Assembly: GCA_016946835.1 (NCBI GenBank)
Contig: JACVTC010000020.1
Span: 1,615,001-1,679,000 of the forward strand
Reading direction: 5' to 3'
Origin: Neocallimastix lanati (nom. inval.)
Taxonomy: Eukaryota; Neocallimastigomycota; Neocallimastigomycetes; Neocallimastigales; Neocallimastigaceae
Length of the DNA stretch: 64,000 bases
Part shown: positions 22,001-32,246 of the stretch, piece after piece
Layout of the letters: every line of letters begins with the position of its first letter
Numbering within the stretch: the stretch's first letter is position 1
Made by a program: the position numbers and the translations under genes
The notes under the pieces: generated by a model
Told to the model about the DNA's origin: nothing
The model's input: the letters and a program-made list of their open reading frames with translations, nothing else
Database searches by the model: none

Positions 22001-23192
22001 TAAATCTGTTCCTCTCCCATTGAAGAAATATGTTTTAATTTCGTTTATTCTTAGTCTTGTTATATATTATGCTCCTCTCTTTGGTTCAAATAAGAGCAGA
22101 TGTTCTAAAGCTCAAAAAATTATTAATAGAGGACTTTATTGGAGTTACGTATTTAAATCTCGCAATTCTTCTGTTAGTCTCTATAATATTACTCGTGAAT
22201 TGAGAATACCTCCTCTTTCAGCTGTCTGTGCTATATCTCAATTACGTTGCTTTAGAAAATGGAAAAACTCATCATGTATTATTAATCATCTCACTAATAA
22301 TATTCCTACTATGTCACATTATTCATGGACTAAAGAATCAAGGACTTTGGATAAGAAATTAAATGGTAAGAAAACAAGTGAAATAAAAAAGTTTTATTGG
22401 GAAAGAGATGTCTTCAAACCCTCAAACGCTAAAAAAGCAATTATTTACAAGGAGAATGATTTTGGATTTATTTCAGAAATCAGAAACTTAACATTTCAAT
22501 ATCCTAAGTATCAGTTGGGATTCTTTTGGATTTCTCGTATTAGGTGTGGTTTTAAATTCGACATTAGTATTTCCATTAAAAGAAAAATCGTCTCAGAAGA
22601 TTGCCCTAAATGTTGCCCTTGTTGTGGTGTTAGTGTACCTAGCTTTTCTCACTGGATCTTTGCCTGTAAAGAATTGGAAAATTACGGAAATAAATCTTTA
22701 CCTTTTCTAGATGATCTCTTTTTGAAGTTTGCATTGATAATTGAACAAAAATCCTTGGATGTTCCTTTAGATTCAGAAAAGGATTTTGATAATAATATTT
22801 ATTATTATATATTGAGTACACTTCTTGGTGGGCGTTCAATATATTCAAAAATTAAAGTTAATGATGAGGAACAAAGACAATTAGTTGACAATATTTTTAA
22901 ACAAAGTTCAACTTCGTCAACAGTTCCGTATTTTGTGGGGATTGCGGAGTTTCTAACAAACGTAATACCATTAATTTGTCGATCTTTTAGTTTGATGATG
23001 AAATGGTATTCCGTTGAATCTACCGTTACCAAGAGCGTCGACGTCGAAATGATAAGGCATGGATTTTCACCTCCAGATACAGATTCGATTGATAACACTA
23101 ATACTGAAATTATTACTCACAATAATGGACGTGGTGTTATTATCGAGGAATGGGAAAAGTTAGAGGCTATTGCTTCTAACGCACTTTTATAA
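19068..23192 (+). CDS. LINE B1 endonuclease-reverse transcriptase, 1374 aa
   Basis: Enzyme of an APE-type non-LTR retrotransposon: the endonuclease nicks target DNA and the RT primes copying of element RNA from the nick. Residues 1-150 are an N-terminal region I do not recognise. Endonuclease motifs: CVSWNINGW (from C151), CLQE (E183), GDFNMS (from 292), CIDHV, SDH (359-361). RT motifs: KAPGPDGIP (from about 627), IPKKGDLSDCNNYRGI, FGFRNKEEC, AFLDLKKAYDS, RGVRQGCSLSPILFNLF, GGLFADDIVL (catalytic DD 872-873), TFGINKCAT, YLGIPF. The C-terminus has a Cys/His block starting at C1179 (CPKCCPCCG..HWIFAC), LLGG, GIAEFLTNVIPL, TKSVDVEMIRHG. No RNase H and no separate gag-like ORF are seen. All expected EN and RT catalytic residues are present. 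Clade placement (L1/Tad-like) is a guess. Confidence 0.93.
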   Translation: MDNTSSNSATIPVLRRGLRRYDIQNKDFILIFIHDLQSWSVSKLWEFLSKRISNCNEIVHGIIKTHSPNMENYFILRINYDKPTYYLNILFLLTHCLPINKINWVQTDKIRTFSEVKKFNNKFSSFETKSMAKDFLYSNIYSPSTQFFNLCVSWNINGWNDEKRDGIRYFNEIFKPICICLQEVGNSQYLNAHSNNYPFLCHYNTILRKADPNIPGMRGLSISVHRSCSFSPDPFEYKYIISVNITSFWGIKCTIGNIYVPTVTHKEERKNAFSEITNWIKKHTNTPSILVGDFNMSKPQLDSLLNKSSYQWFTKYLSGLDFTWARDGRSSCIDHVLFNCKMKEYINKVSVCSTFNDISDHFPLILSCKKDDSEGFRAPTPSRRFKWSQRMCNEKHNEIFSSNYFSILINEFDDNKELSSNEMVNKFIETANKVGDKVHARVPCDLKGSAFHCPYYIKKLSHEKHVAFNEIKNFSLGSNLENLDEFLNLLREYKNICGKVRSIKFSIKSKQFHQSIESACNDFSNKNARSAWLKLKKLSRPMYSNSISSSVLKDKQGNFLFSHSDQLNRFAEHYSELASDVTQHSLDNEYWVSLFGTNPNNNLTWDINDSITMKEIQNTVLEMKNNKAPGPDGIPIEFFKSFFSKSDLSDNQDDSSDDHYSMCAKCLLSLFNKIWDGDFPEEWNSASIISIPKKGDLSDCNNYRGISLINVGLKIISKIVTNRIAKYALEHKFVRPEQFGFRNKEECISLYISIREICQRRKFQGNFTYLAFLDLKKAYDSVPLFNILTKLYNLGIRDKCHLFLKNLYLSSKARAFFNGNLSEEFSINRGVRQGCSLSPILFNLFINDILDNCDKYGVYLDSQYCCGGLFADDIVLVAPSKQALKKILNKVHEWAIKNEMTFGINKCATLVVKPINFVKPINYEDPSFFIGSKKLPKTDNYTYLGIPFDESLSLKPIQSKLNSNLNVKLNLYFRFLINKSVPLPLKKYVLISFILSLVIYYAPLFGSNKSRCSKAQKIINRGLYWSYVFKSRNSSVSLYNITRELRIPPLSAVCAISQLRCFRKWKNSSCIINHLTNNIPTMSHYSWTKESRTLDKKLNGKKTSEIKKFYWERDVFKPSNAKKAIIYKENDFGFISEIRNLTFQYPKYQLGFFWISRIRCGFKFDISISIKRKIVSEDCPKCCPCCGVSVPSFSHWIFACKELENYGNKSLPFLDDLFLKFALIIEQKSLDVPLDSEKDFDNNIYYYILSTLLGGRSIYSKIKVNDEEQRQLVDNIFKQSSTSSTVPYFVGIAEFLTNVIPLICRSFSLMMKWYSVESTVTKSVDVEMIRHGFSPPDTDSIDNTNTEIITHNNGRGVIIEEWEKLEAIASNALL

Positions 23193-23325
23193 TTTTATAA
23201 TATATAATATTTTATTTCATGTATTTTATTATTTTTTTATTTCTTTAAAATCATGTAATTTTATTATTATTATAAATTAAATAAAGTTATTCTCTAAGTC
23301 TAAAAAAAAAAAAAAAAAAAAAAAA
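19068..23325 (+). mobile_element. LINE B1, intact ORF copy
   Basis: The only copy here with a full, unbroken ORF plus 3' UTR (23193-23301, with AAATAAAGTTATTCTC and GTCT) and a 24-nt poly(A) tail (23302-23325). Its tail abuts the next element (A2) with no sequence between. The 5' limit is uncertain and may lie in 18145-19067. Intact reading frame and clean tail suggest recent activity. Confidence 0.9.
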
Positions 23326-24744
23326 GGAAAGAATGATATTCCTAAAGTTTCTAGTTATGTCTATCTTGGTATTCCTTTTTCAGATGATCTCCTACTAGAA
23401 CACATTATATCTCACATGCATTTTAAAGTTAGAAAATCCCTTCTTTCATTTACACGTTTCTTTTCAAATAAACTTATCCCTATTGCATACAAGAAAAAAG
23501 TTCTTCAATCCTTTGTTATTAGTAAAGTAATTTATTATTCTCCTTTACTTGGTTCAAACAAATCTAGAACGGCTAGAATTCAAACATTAATTAATACTGG
23601 TCTATTTTGGTGTATCGGTTCCTTCTCTAAAAATGGTAAAACAAATACAGAAGACAATGACTATATTAGACATAATTCAACAATGAGTACTTATGCTTTA
23701 TCTCGAGATCTAAGCATTCCTCCTATTGCTGGTATCTGCGCAGCCTTACAGATTAAATCATTTGCAAAATGGAGTAAATCAAACTGTATCATAAAGGATC
23801 TTATTAAATCTATTCCCAAAATGCCTTATTATTCCTGGACTAAAGAATTTAGAACACTATATAAAAAAATCAAAAAATATAAATGTGTAAAATATGACGA
23901 TATTATAGAACGTTACTGGAAATCAGTTTCCAGATTTCAAGGTATTAAAGGTCGAAACTACGATAGTAACAAGTTCTCAAACAATAAAGCTATAATAATG
24001 CTTAGCTTAAAATATCCTCAATTCAACTTAGGATTTTCGTGGATTATACGTTTACGCTGTGGTTATAAATACAATACTACTATTGCTATTAGAATGGGTA
24101 GAGTTTCAGAAGATTGTCCAAAGTCTTGCCCCCGTTGTGGTGAAGGTAATCAATCTTTTGAACATTGGATTTTTAAATGCGATGCTCTTGCATCTTTTAG
24201 ATGGAATTCTTTAAATTTCATCGATGATCTCTATGTTTTATTCCTTAGGAAGATTAGAGCGTTTAATCCTCTTTCTTCCTATGACTCTATTTCTGATTTT
24301 GAAGATTATATCAATCATTATATATACTTGTTCCTTCTTGGTGGGACTTTAGTTTTAAATGAACTACATTTCGATAGTGGGGAACAGAGACATTTAAATG
24401 AACTACTTTTCAAAGGTTCATCTGAGTCATCTGTTCCAAAAATTGTGGGCTTGGCGGAATTCTTAACAAGGGCAATACCTATCATAAGTAGTTCGTTTGA
24501 GCTATTATTTGATAGGTATTGCAAAATATCAAACTTAACCAAGAGCGTCGACGTCGTACTGATAAGGCATAATGATAATACAGGATCGTCATCTATTTCT
24601 ACGAAGGACGAATCTTGCCCTAGTAGTTCAATAAATGATGAATCCGGGGAGAGTTTAGTGGACACCACACTATCTATTTTAAAGATGTTACTTCTAGGTT
24701 TTATTTCTTTTTTATTTGTTAGGAAGGGAAAAATTCCCGCATAG
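23326..24744 (+). pseudogene. LINE A2 ORF C-terminal part
   Basis: Open for about 472 codons in the A1 frame, from downstream of the RT catalytic motif (KVSSYVYLGIPF) to the same TAG stop. It lacks the endonuclease and the FADD box, so it cannot encode an active RT. One change is notable: the Cys/His block reads CPKSCPRCGEG where A1 has CPKSCPCCGEG, losing one cysteine. Confidence 0.88.
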
Positions 24745-24906
24745 TACAACTTGCCGAAATACATAGTATTTTCGAGCTTTTCTATTTTTTTATTTTTTAA
24801 TTTTTTATTTTTAATTTCTAATGTACTTTTCACCTACATGTATTTTTTAAAATAAAATTTAATAAAGTTTTGGAAGTGTATTCTCTTCCCTGTCTAAAAA
24901 AAAAAA
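23326..24906 (+). mobile_element. LINE A2, 5'-truncated copy
   Basis: A second family A copy, starting at the position equal to about 15688 of A1 and nearly identical to it through the 3' UTR. It ends with an 11-nt poly(A) tail (24896-24906). It begins immediately after the B1 poly(A) tail, and B2 begins immediately after its own tail, so no host DNA separates the three. Confidence 0.92.
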
Positions 24907-27313
24907 TACAGTGAACTAGCTTCTGATGTTACTCAACACAGTTTGGATAATGAATACTGGGTAAGTTTATTTGGAACTAATCCTAATAATAATCTTACTT
25001 GGGATATTAATGATTCTATTACTATGGAAGAAATTCAAAACACTGTGTTTTGATATGAAAAATAATAAAGCTCCTGGACCCGATGGTATTCCGATTGAAT
25101 TTTTTAAAGCCTTCTTTAGTAAATCTGATTTATCCGATAATCAAGATGATTCTTCAGATGATCACTACTCTAAGTGTGCTAAATGTTTATTTTCATTATT
25201 TAACAAAATCTGGGATGGTGATTTCCCTGAAGAGTGGAATTCGGCTTCTATAATATCAATTCCAAAAAAAGGAGATCTTTCGGATTGTAATAATTATCGT
25301 GGTATTTCTCTTATTAATGTTGGCTTAAAAATTATTTCAAAGATTGTTACTAATAGAATTGCTAAATATGCCCTTGAACATAAATTTGTTAGACCTGAAC
25401 AATTTGGATTTAGAAATAAAGAAGAATGCATAAGTTTGTATATTTCAATTAGAGAGATATGTCAAAGAAGAAAATTTCAAGGAAATTTTACTTATCTTGC
25501 TTTTCTCGATCTTAAAAAAGCCTATGATTCTGTACCTATCTTTAATATTTTGACCAAATTATATAACTTAGGAATTAGAGATAAATGTCATCTGTTTTTA
25601 AAGAATCTTTATCTATCTTCTAAAGCTCGTGCTTTTTTTAATGGTAATCTCTCAGAAGAATTTTCGATTAATCGTGGTGTGAGACAAGGATTCTCTCTAT
25701 CTCCTATTTTATTCAATTTGTTCATTAATGATGTACTGGATAATTGTGATAAGTATGGTGTATATTTAGATTCTCAATATTGTTGTGGTGGACTTTTTGC
25801 GGATGATATTGTTTTAGTTGCTCCATCTAAACAAGCTCTTAAGAAAATTTTGAATAAAGTTCATGAATGGGCTATTAAAAATGAAATGACTTTTGGAATT
25901 AATAAGTGTGCTACTCTTGTTGTAAAACCGATTAACTTTGTTAAACCGATAAACTATGAAGATCCATCTTTCTTTAATGGTAGTAAAAAATTACCTAAAA
26001 CTGACAACTATACTTATTTTGGTATTCCTTTTGATGAATCTTTATCACTGAAATCTATACAATCCAAATTAAACAGTAATTTAAATGTTAAGTTAAATTT
26101 GTACTTTCGATTTCTTATTAATAAATCTATTCCTCTCCCATTGAAGAAATACGTTTTAATTTCGTTTATTTTTAGTCTTGTTATATATTATGCTCCTCTC
26201 TTTGGTTCAAATAAGAGCAGATGTTCTAAAGCTCAAAAAATTATTAATAGAGGACTTTATTGGAGTTACGGATTTAAATCTCGCAATTCTTCTGTTAGTC
26301 TCTATAATATTACTCGTGAACTGAGAATACCTCCTCTTTCAGCTGTCTGTGCTATATCTCAATTACGTTGCTTTAGAAAATGGAAAAACTCATCATGTAT
26401 TATTAATCATCTCACTAATAATATTCCTACTATGTCACATTATTCATGGACTAAAGAATCAAGGACTTTGGATAAGAAATTAAATGGTAAAAAAACAAGT
26501 GAAATAAAAAAGTTTTATTGGGAAAGAGATGTCTTCAAACCCTCAAACGCTAAAAAAGCAATTATTTACAAGGAGAATGATTTTGGATTTATTTCAGAAA
26601 TCAGAAATTTAACATTTCAATATCCTAAGTATCAGTTGGGATTCTTTTGGATTTCTCGAATTAGGTGTAGTTTTAAATTCGACATTAGTATTTCCATTAA
26701 AAGAAAAATCGTCTCAGAAGATTGCCCTAAATGTTGCCCTTGTTGTGATGTTAGTGTACCTAGCTTTTCTCACTGGATCTTTGCCTGTAAAGAATTGGAA
26801 AATTACGGAAATAAATCTTTACCTTTTCTAGATGATCTCTTTTTGAAGTTTGCATTGATAATTGAACAAAAATCCTTGGATGTTCCTTTAGATTCAGAAA
26901 AGGATTATGATAATAATATTTATTATTATATATTGAGTACACTTCTTGGTGGGCGTTCAATATATTCAAAAATTAAAGTTAATGATGAGGAACAAAGACA
27001 ATTAGTTGACAATATTTTTAAACAAAGTTCAACTTCGTCAACAGTTCCGTATTTTGTGGGGATTGCGGAGTTTCTAACAAACGTAATACCATTAATTTGT
27101 CGATCTTTTAGTTTGATGATGAAATGGTATTCCGTTGAATCTACCGTTGCCAAGAGCGTCGACGTCGAAATGATAAGGCATGGATTTTCACCTCCAGATA
27201 CAGATTCGATTGATAACACTAATACTGAAATTATTTCTCGCAATAATGGACGTGGTGTTATTATCGAGGAATGGGAAAAGTTAGAGGCTATTGCTTCTAA
27301 CGCACTTTTATAA
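24907..27313 (+). pseudogene. LINE B2 RT and C-terminus, frameshifted
   Basis: Carries the RT from just before KAPGPDG to the C-terminal TKSVDV-equivalent (here AKSVDVEMIRHG). Relative to B1 there is a one-base insertion near 25044-25055 (TGTGTTTTGATATG against TGTGCTTGAAATG), which puts the upstream part out of frame. Downstream the frame is open for about 750 codons including FADDIVL. Other differences: RGVRQGFSLSP for RGVRQGCSLSP, and CPCCDVS for CPCCGVS. The same insertion is present in the minus-strand copy B4. Confidence 0.88.
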
Positions 27314-27438
27314 TTTTATAATATATAATATTTTATTTCATGTATTTTATTATTTTTTTTTTCCTTTAAAATCATGTAATTTTATTATTATTATAAATTA
27401 AATAAAGTTATTCTCTTAGTCTAAAAAAAAAAAAAAAA
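24907..27438 (+). mobile_element. LINE B2, 5'-truncated copy
   Basis: Starts at the position equal to B1 20787 (TACAGTGAACTAGC), directly after the A2 tail. It is nearly identical to B1 and ends with AAATAAAGTTATTCTC, GTCT and a 16-nt poly(A) (27423-27438). The next element (A3) follows directly. Confidence 0.92.
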
Positions 27439-27570
27439 TTTATTTTTTATTTTTTAAATTTTTTATTTTTAATTTCAAATGTACTTTTCACCTACATGTA
27501 TTTTTTTAAAATAAAATTAATAAAGTTTTGGAAGTGTATTCTCTTCCCTGTCTAAAAAAAAAAAAAAAAA
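27439..27570 (+). mobile_element. LINE A3, 3'-UTR-only copy
   Basis: Only the last part of the family A 3' UTR is present (ATGTACTTTTCACCTACATG, AATAAAG, TTGGAAGTGTATTCTCTTCC), plus a 17-nt poly(A) (27554-27570). It starts directly after the B2 tail. This is an extreme 5' truncation, and shows that about 115 nt of 3' end are enough to make an insertion. Confidence 0.9.
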
Positions 27571-27643
27571 TATCAGGTGTACTAATTACAGCTTTCTGTG
27601 TATCTGATGATAATCAATGGTTATCTTTTCTAAAGTGGCTTCT
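27571..27643 (+). repeat. 73-bp repeated block, copy 2
   Basis: Mate of 18207-18280. It lies between the A3 tail and the D1 fragment, with no poly(A) at its own 3' end, so it was joined to D1 before or during insertion. Confidence 0.7.
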
Positions 27644-28125
27644 CTATTTAAGTGCTAGATGAAATTAGACGTTTATTCTGATATTCCATTCTTGGTGGTT
27701 ACTGCGGCACTTCTCCAATCGATTATACCTATTGCTATTGGCCCAGCAATGGTCTTTGTTCAATAGGTTCAAATCGAATCGTACTACTACTACCAAGAGC
27801 GTCAATGCTGAAGAAACAGTAAGACAGGCCAGCAGGGCTAGTGCAACCAATGAAGATCATAATTTTGTATCTTAAAATTATGATTAACATTGCGAAGTCA
27901 AAATTAATTATTATACTTCAGTATAATAATGCCCTTGTGAAGTCTTACAAATATTAATTAAATGAAACTAGAATATATTATACCATTATTTTATTTTATA
28001 TTGTGTTTTATTTTTTGTTTATTTTTTTATCTTTTTTTTATTTTATTACATGTATTTTATCAAATATTTAATTAATAAAGATGAAACAAGTTTGCTGCCG
28101 TTAAAAAAAAAAAAAAAAAAAAAAA
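27644..28125 (+). mobile_element. LINE D1, 3'-end copy
   Basis: Matches the D2 3' end from about 31896 onward (CTATTTAAGTG, GTGGTTACTGCGGCACTTCT, the AGAGCGTCAATGCTG block, AAACAGTAAGACAGGCC). Unlike D2 it keeps the complete 3' UTR (TAATAAAGATGAAACAAG, TTGCTGCCGTT) and a 23-nt poly(A) at 28103-28125. It shows what the true D-family 3' end is. Confidence 0.88.
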
Positions 28126-28312
28126 GTGACTCAACCAATTCCAAAATTCCTATTCCATTTAAGAAAATTATAATTAACTCTTATGTACTTAGTAAAGTCT
28201 CTTACTTTGCACCTCTACTTGGTTCAAATAAAGCTAGAACAAATAATACTCAGAAATTAATTAATAAAGGATTAAGATGGATTGCAGGTATACAAAAAGC
28301 CAAATCATATAT
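28126..28312 (+). mobile_element. LINE D internal fragment
   Basis: 28137-28312 matches D2 at about 30937-31110 (RT thumb region, FKKIIINSYVLSKVSYFAPLL...). It is placed immediately upstream of the D2 5' part, so the order is scrambled relative to a normal element. It may be a rearranged piece joined by template switching or an older insertion cut by D2. Confidence 0.75.
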
Positions 28313-31300
28313 TAAAGTACAAGTTCAAGTTCAAGTTCAAGTACAAGCTCAAGTTCAATTTCAAATTTATGTTTAAATTCAGTTTCAAGTTCAGATTCAA
28401 ATTCAAATTCCAGTTCAATCAATAATAATAATTCCAATAATATTAATAACACTTATATTAATAATAATACAGTTAAAGAATTTTCTCTATGTGTCAGTTG
28501 GAATACTAATGGATGGAACTTTGATAAAAAAGACAGTGTTGAATTCTTTATTTTAATGTACAAACCACTTTTCTTATGCCTTCAGGAAACAGGATATGGT
28601 TCAGGTTCTAGCAGTAAATATCCATGTCGAGTATCATTAAAAAACTACAAACATTTCTTCAAAAAAGCTAATAAAGAAATTCCCGGTAAAAGAGGACTTT
28701 ATATAGGTTTTCATAATTCTTGTCAAGCCTCTCTTGAAAACAACACTTATGAGTATATTATTTCTTTATATACTTATAATTTTTGGAATTTCACTAAATG
28801 TTCTATTGGTAATGTGTACGTACCTCATAGTGGCCATAGCCTTCATGCTAGAGCTGCTAGAATTGAAATATTGTCGTGGTTAAATAGTCACTCTTCTCAT
28901 CCTTCAATGTTGGTTGGTGATTTTAATTTACCTATTGAGAAATTAGGTAATTCGCTCTCTAAATTTAGTAATTGGAAAATTCTTCCCTTATGGGGCTCCC
29001 CAATTTCATGGAGTAGAGGTAATAGAGAATCTGATATAGATCATGCGATTGTCAATGATCATATGTTAGATTTACTTTCATATGGTACTTTTATTGACTT
29101 TCCCCCTTATTTCGGATCATAAACCTTTATTAATAAAAGGTAAATATTTTTCATCAGTTAATTCAGATAATTCTTTCTCTCAGCCTAAAAAGACAGTTAA
29201 ATGGGATAGATTAAAATGTATTAATGAAAAAGAATCAATTTTTGACAACAACTATTTTAGTGTATTAGAGGAAGTGATTCCAGATCCTAATATTAGTATT
29301 GATGATATTTCTAAGAAATTTATTTCAACTTCATTCAATATTGCTAAGGAACTTAATATCACGTCAATTTCAGAAGATCGAAAATCTTTTTTTCATATGT
29401 CGCAGAAAATATTTAATTTGAAAAAACTCAAAATGAAATTATATAAATCCATTAAAAGAAGAGGTTCTTATCATAATTTAGAAGAATTTGAAGAATTAAT
29501 TGAAAAATATAATAGAAATGTGCAAAATTATTCATCATATGTGTAATATTTATAGGAAAACTGAATACCAACATTGGATCAATATAGGATGTGAATATAT
29601 GAAATCTAATAACCCAAAGAAAGCTTGGAAATGGCTTAAAACAACAGCAAAAGTAGATAAATTTAAAAATATGTCAAATTCTCCAGTAAAGGACAAAAAT
29701 GGTAAACTAGCTACTTCTACTAAAGAACAGTTAGAAGTATGGCACAATCACTATAAAAAACTTGCTTCAAGCCATTCTGATATCAATAGTGCATTAATAG
29801 AATGGTCTAATAAATTTTCCAATGGAACAATTAGGTATACGAGACACAATGAATGGGATATAAATCAAGACATCAGTATTGAAGAAATTAGAGAAGCAAT
29901 TTTAGCTACTCCAAATTATAAAGCTTCAGGCCCGGATGGAATTCCTATTGAATTTTATAAAGCTTTAATTCCTCCGGATGACGAAAATTCAGTTAATAAT
30001 CTTCTTCTGGTTTAAATTGTTTACAGAAGATATACTCAAGAATTTGGAATGGTGAATTTCCTAGCTCTTGGAATGAAGCAAGTATTATATCTATTCCTAA
30101 AAAAGGAGATGATCTATCTGATTGTGACAATTATCGAGGTATCTCTCTGATTAACAATGGTATTAAACTCATTTCGAAAATAGTCTCCAAAAGAATTTCG
30201 GAATATGGACTTAAAAATAATTTTATTAGGCCAGAGCAATTTGGATTTCGTACTAAAGAAGAATGTGTTAGTTTATTTATTTCAATTCGAGAAATTTGTC
30301 AAAGGAAACTTACCTTGCTTTTCTAGATTTAAAAAAGTCATATGATTCTGTTCCAATAGGTAATATTTTATATAAATTAGATGCTTTAGGTATTAGAGGT
30401 AAATGTTATCAATTTATAAAAAATCTATATTTGACTTCCAAAGCCAGTGTTAAAATTGATGATCAATATTCGGAATCTTTTAATATTATGAAAGGAGTTA
30501 GACAAGGTTGTCCACTATCACCAATTCTTTTCAATCTTTTTATTAATGACATTTTTAATGATTTTTCAGAACTTGGAATTCCTTTAGGCGAATCTAGATG
30601 TTGTGGTGGACTCTTTGCAGATGATATTGTTCTATGCGCACCATCAAGAACTAAGTTAAAAAAAATGCTTAAGAAGGTAAATGAATGGGCTAAATTTAAT
30701 ATGATAAATTTTGGAATTAATAAGTGTGCAACGATGGTGATTCGACCAGACACACCTCTTTTTCAAAATAAAAGAGATCCTAATTTTTATCTTGCTGGTC
30801 AACCAAACCCAATAACTAAATGTTATACCTATTTAGGTATACCATTTGATAAAAGCTTATCGTTGAACCCTATTATTAAATTACTTAACTCTAAAGTTAC
30901 TAAAGCTCTCTTTTCTGTTAGTAAATTTCTTTCAAATTCCAAAATTCCTATTCCATTTAAGAAGATTATTATTAACTCCTATGTACTTAGTAAAGTCTCT
31001 TACTTTGCACCTTTACTTGGTTCAAATAAAGCGAGAACAAATAATACTCAGAAATTAATTAATAAAGGATTAAGATGGGTTGCAGGTTTACAAAAAGCCA
31101 AATCTTTTATCAATGTATATTCTATTTCAAAAGATTTAAATATTCCTCCATTGTTAGCTAAGTGTGCTATGTCTCAAGTCAAATGTTTTGATAAATGGAA
31201 AGATTCAAATTGTATTACTTCCTATTTAGTTAATAATATTCCAAAATCTAGAAAATATACATGGACAAAAGAAAGTAGAACTCTTAAACGTAAACTAGAG

Positions 31301-32017
31301 AAAAGAGGTAATAACGATAATAAAATCAAGGATTTTTATTGGAAAAGAGATTTGAAAATCAATTCTATAAAAGCTGAGTTTTATGACAAAAACAAATTCG
31401 AAGAAACATCAAAATTTATTAAACTTTGTTATGAATATCCTGATCTTTCATATGGTTTCTATTGGCTATTGAGAGTACGAAGCGGATATAGATTAGATGC
31501 TAGAATTGCTAAAGCTGCAAAAATAGTAGATCAAATGTGTCCTAATTTTTGTCCCTGTTGTAAAAGTAATAAACAATGGATAAGTCATTGGTTAATTGAT
31601 TGTCCTTTTTTCAATCATATTCGTAGTAAAGTTAATGATAAAATTTTATTTTTATATAATGCTTTTTACCGTGGCAACCTAACAAATGATATAGTTAATA
31701 GTAATAATGATAATAGAAATAGTAATAATAGTAATAGTAATAATAGTAATAGTAATATTAGTAATAGTATTTTTAGTAATGTTAGTAATAGTATTGAAAA
31801 TAATGTGTATATTGATTCTAGTGTGTGTGAAAAAGTGTTTAATTTCCTTCTTGGAGGTCGAAGTATTAATAACAGTACAAGGGAATGGGAGGATCTATTT
31901 AAGTGCCATATGAAATCAGGTGCTTATTCTGATACTCCGCTCTTAGTGGTTACTGCGGCACTTCTCCAATCGATTATACCTATTGCTATTGGCCCAGCAA
32001 TGGTCTTTGTTCAATAG
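28313..32017 (+). pseudogene. LINE D2 endonuclease-RT ORF, multiple frameshifts
   Basis: Order of parts: Ser/Asn-rich N-terminus (28313-28470), endonuclease (CVSWNTNGW at about 28490, CLQETG, VGDFNLP, SDIDHAI, SDHKPL), linker, RT (KASGPDGIPIEFY, IPKKGDDLSDCDNYRGI, FGFRTKEEC, AFLDLKKSYDS, RGVRQGCPLSPILFNLF, GGLFADDIVL at about 30605-30635), and a CPNFCPCCKSN..HWLIDC block. Frameshifts or stops occur near 29095, 29540, 30015 and 30300. An Asn/Ser-rich insertion from AGTAAT repeats sits at 31690-31800. The stop at 32015-32017 precedes the TKSVNAEETVRQAS-coding block by a frame change, and D1 has the same change. The element is not autonomous. Confidence 0.85.
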
Positions 32018-32246
32018 GTTCAAATCGAATCGTACTACTACTACCAAGAGCGTCAATGCTGAAGAAACAGTAAGACAGGCCAGCAGGGCTAGCGCAACCA
32101 ATGAAGATCATAATTTTATATCTTAAAATTAGGATTAACATTGCGAAGTCAAAATTAATTATTATACTTCAGTATAATAATGCCCTTGTGAAGTCTTATA
32201 AATATTAATTAAATGAAACTAGAATATTTTATACCATTATTTTATT
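28313..32246 (+). mobile_element. LINE D2, near full-length but broken
   Basis: The most complete family D copy. It begins with a Ser/Asn-rich coding stretch built from TTCAAG/AGTTCA repeats, followed by endonuclease and RT regions. Its own 3' UTR is cut short at about 32246 and joined to a family B 3' end (B3). It is more diverged from A/B/C than they are from each other. Confidence 0.85.

Noticed and set aside
28050-28376. 108-codon ORF spanning the D1 tail and the D fragment
   Set aside because: It reads through a poly(A) tail and joins two separate LINE pieces.
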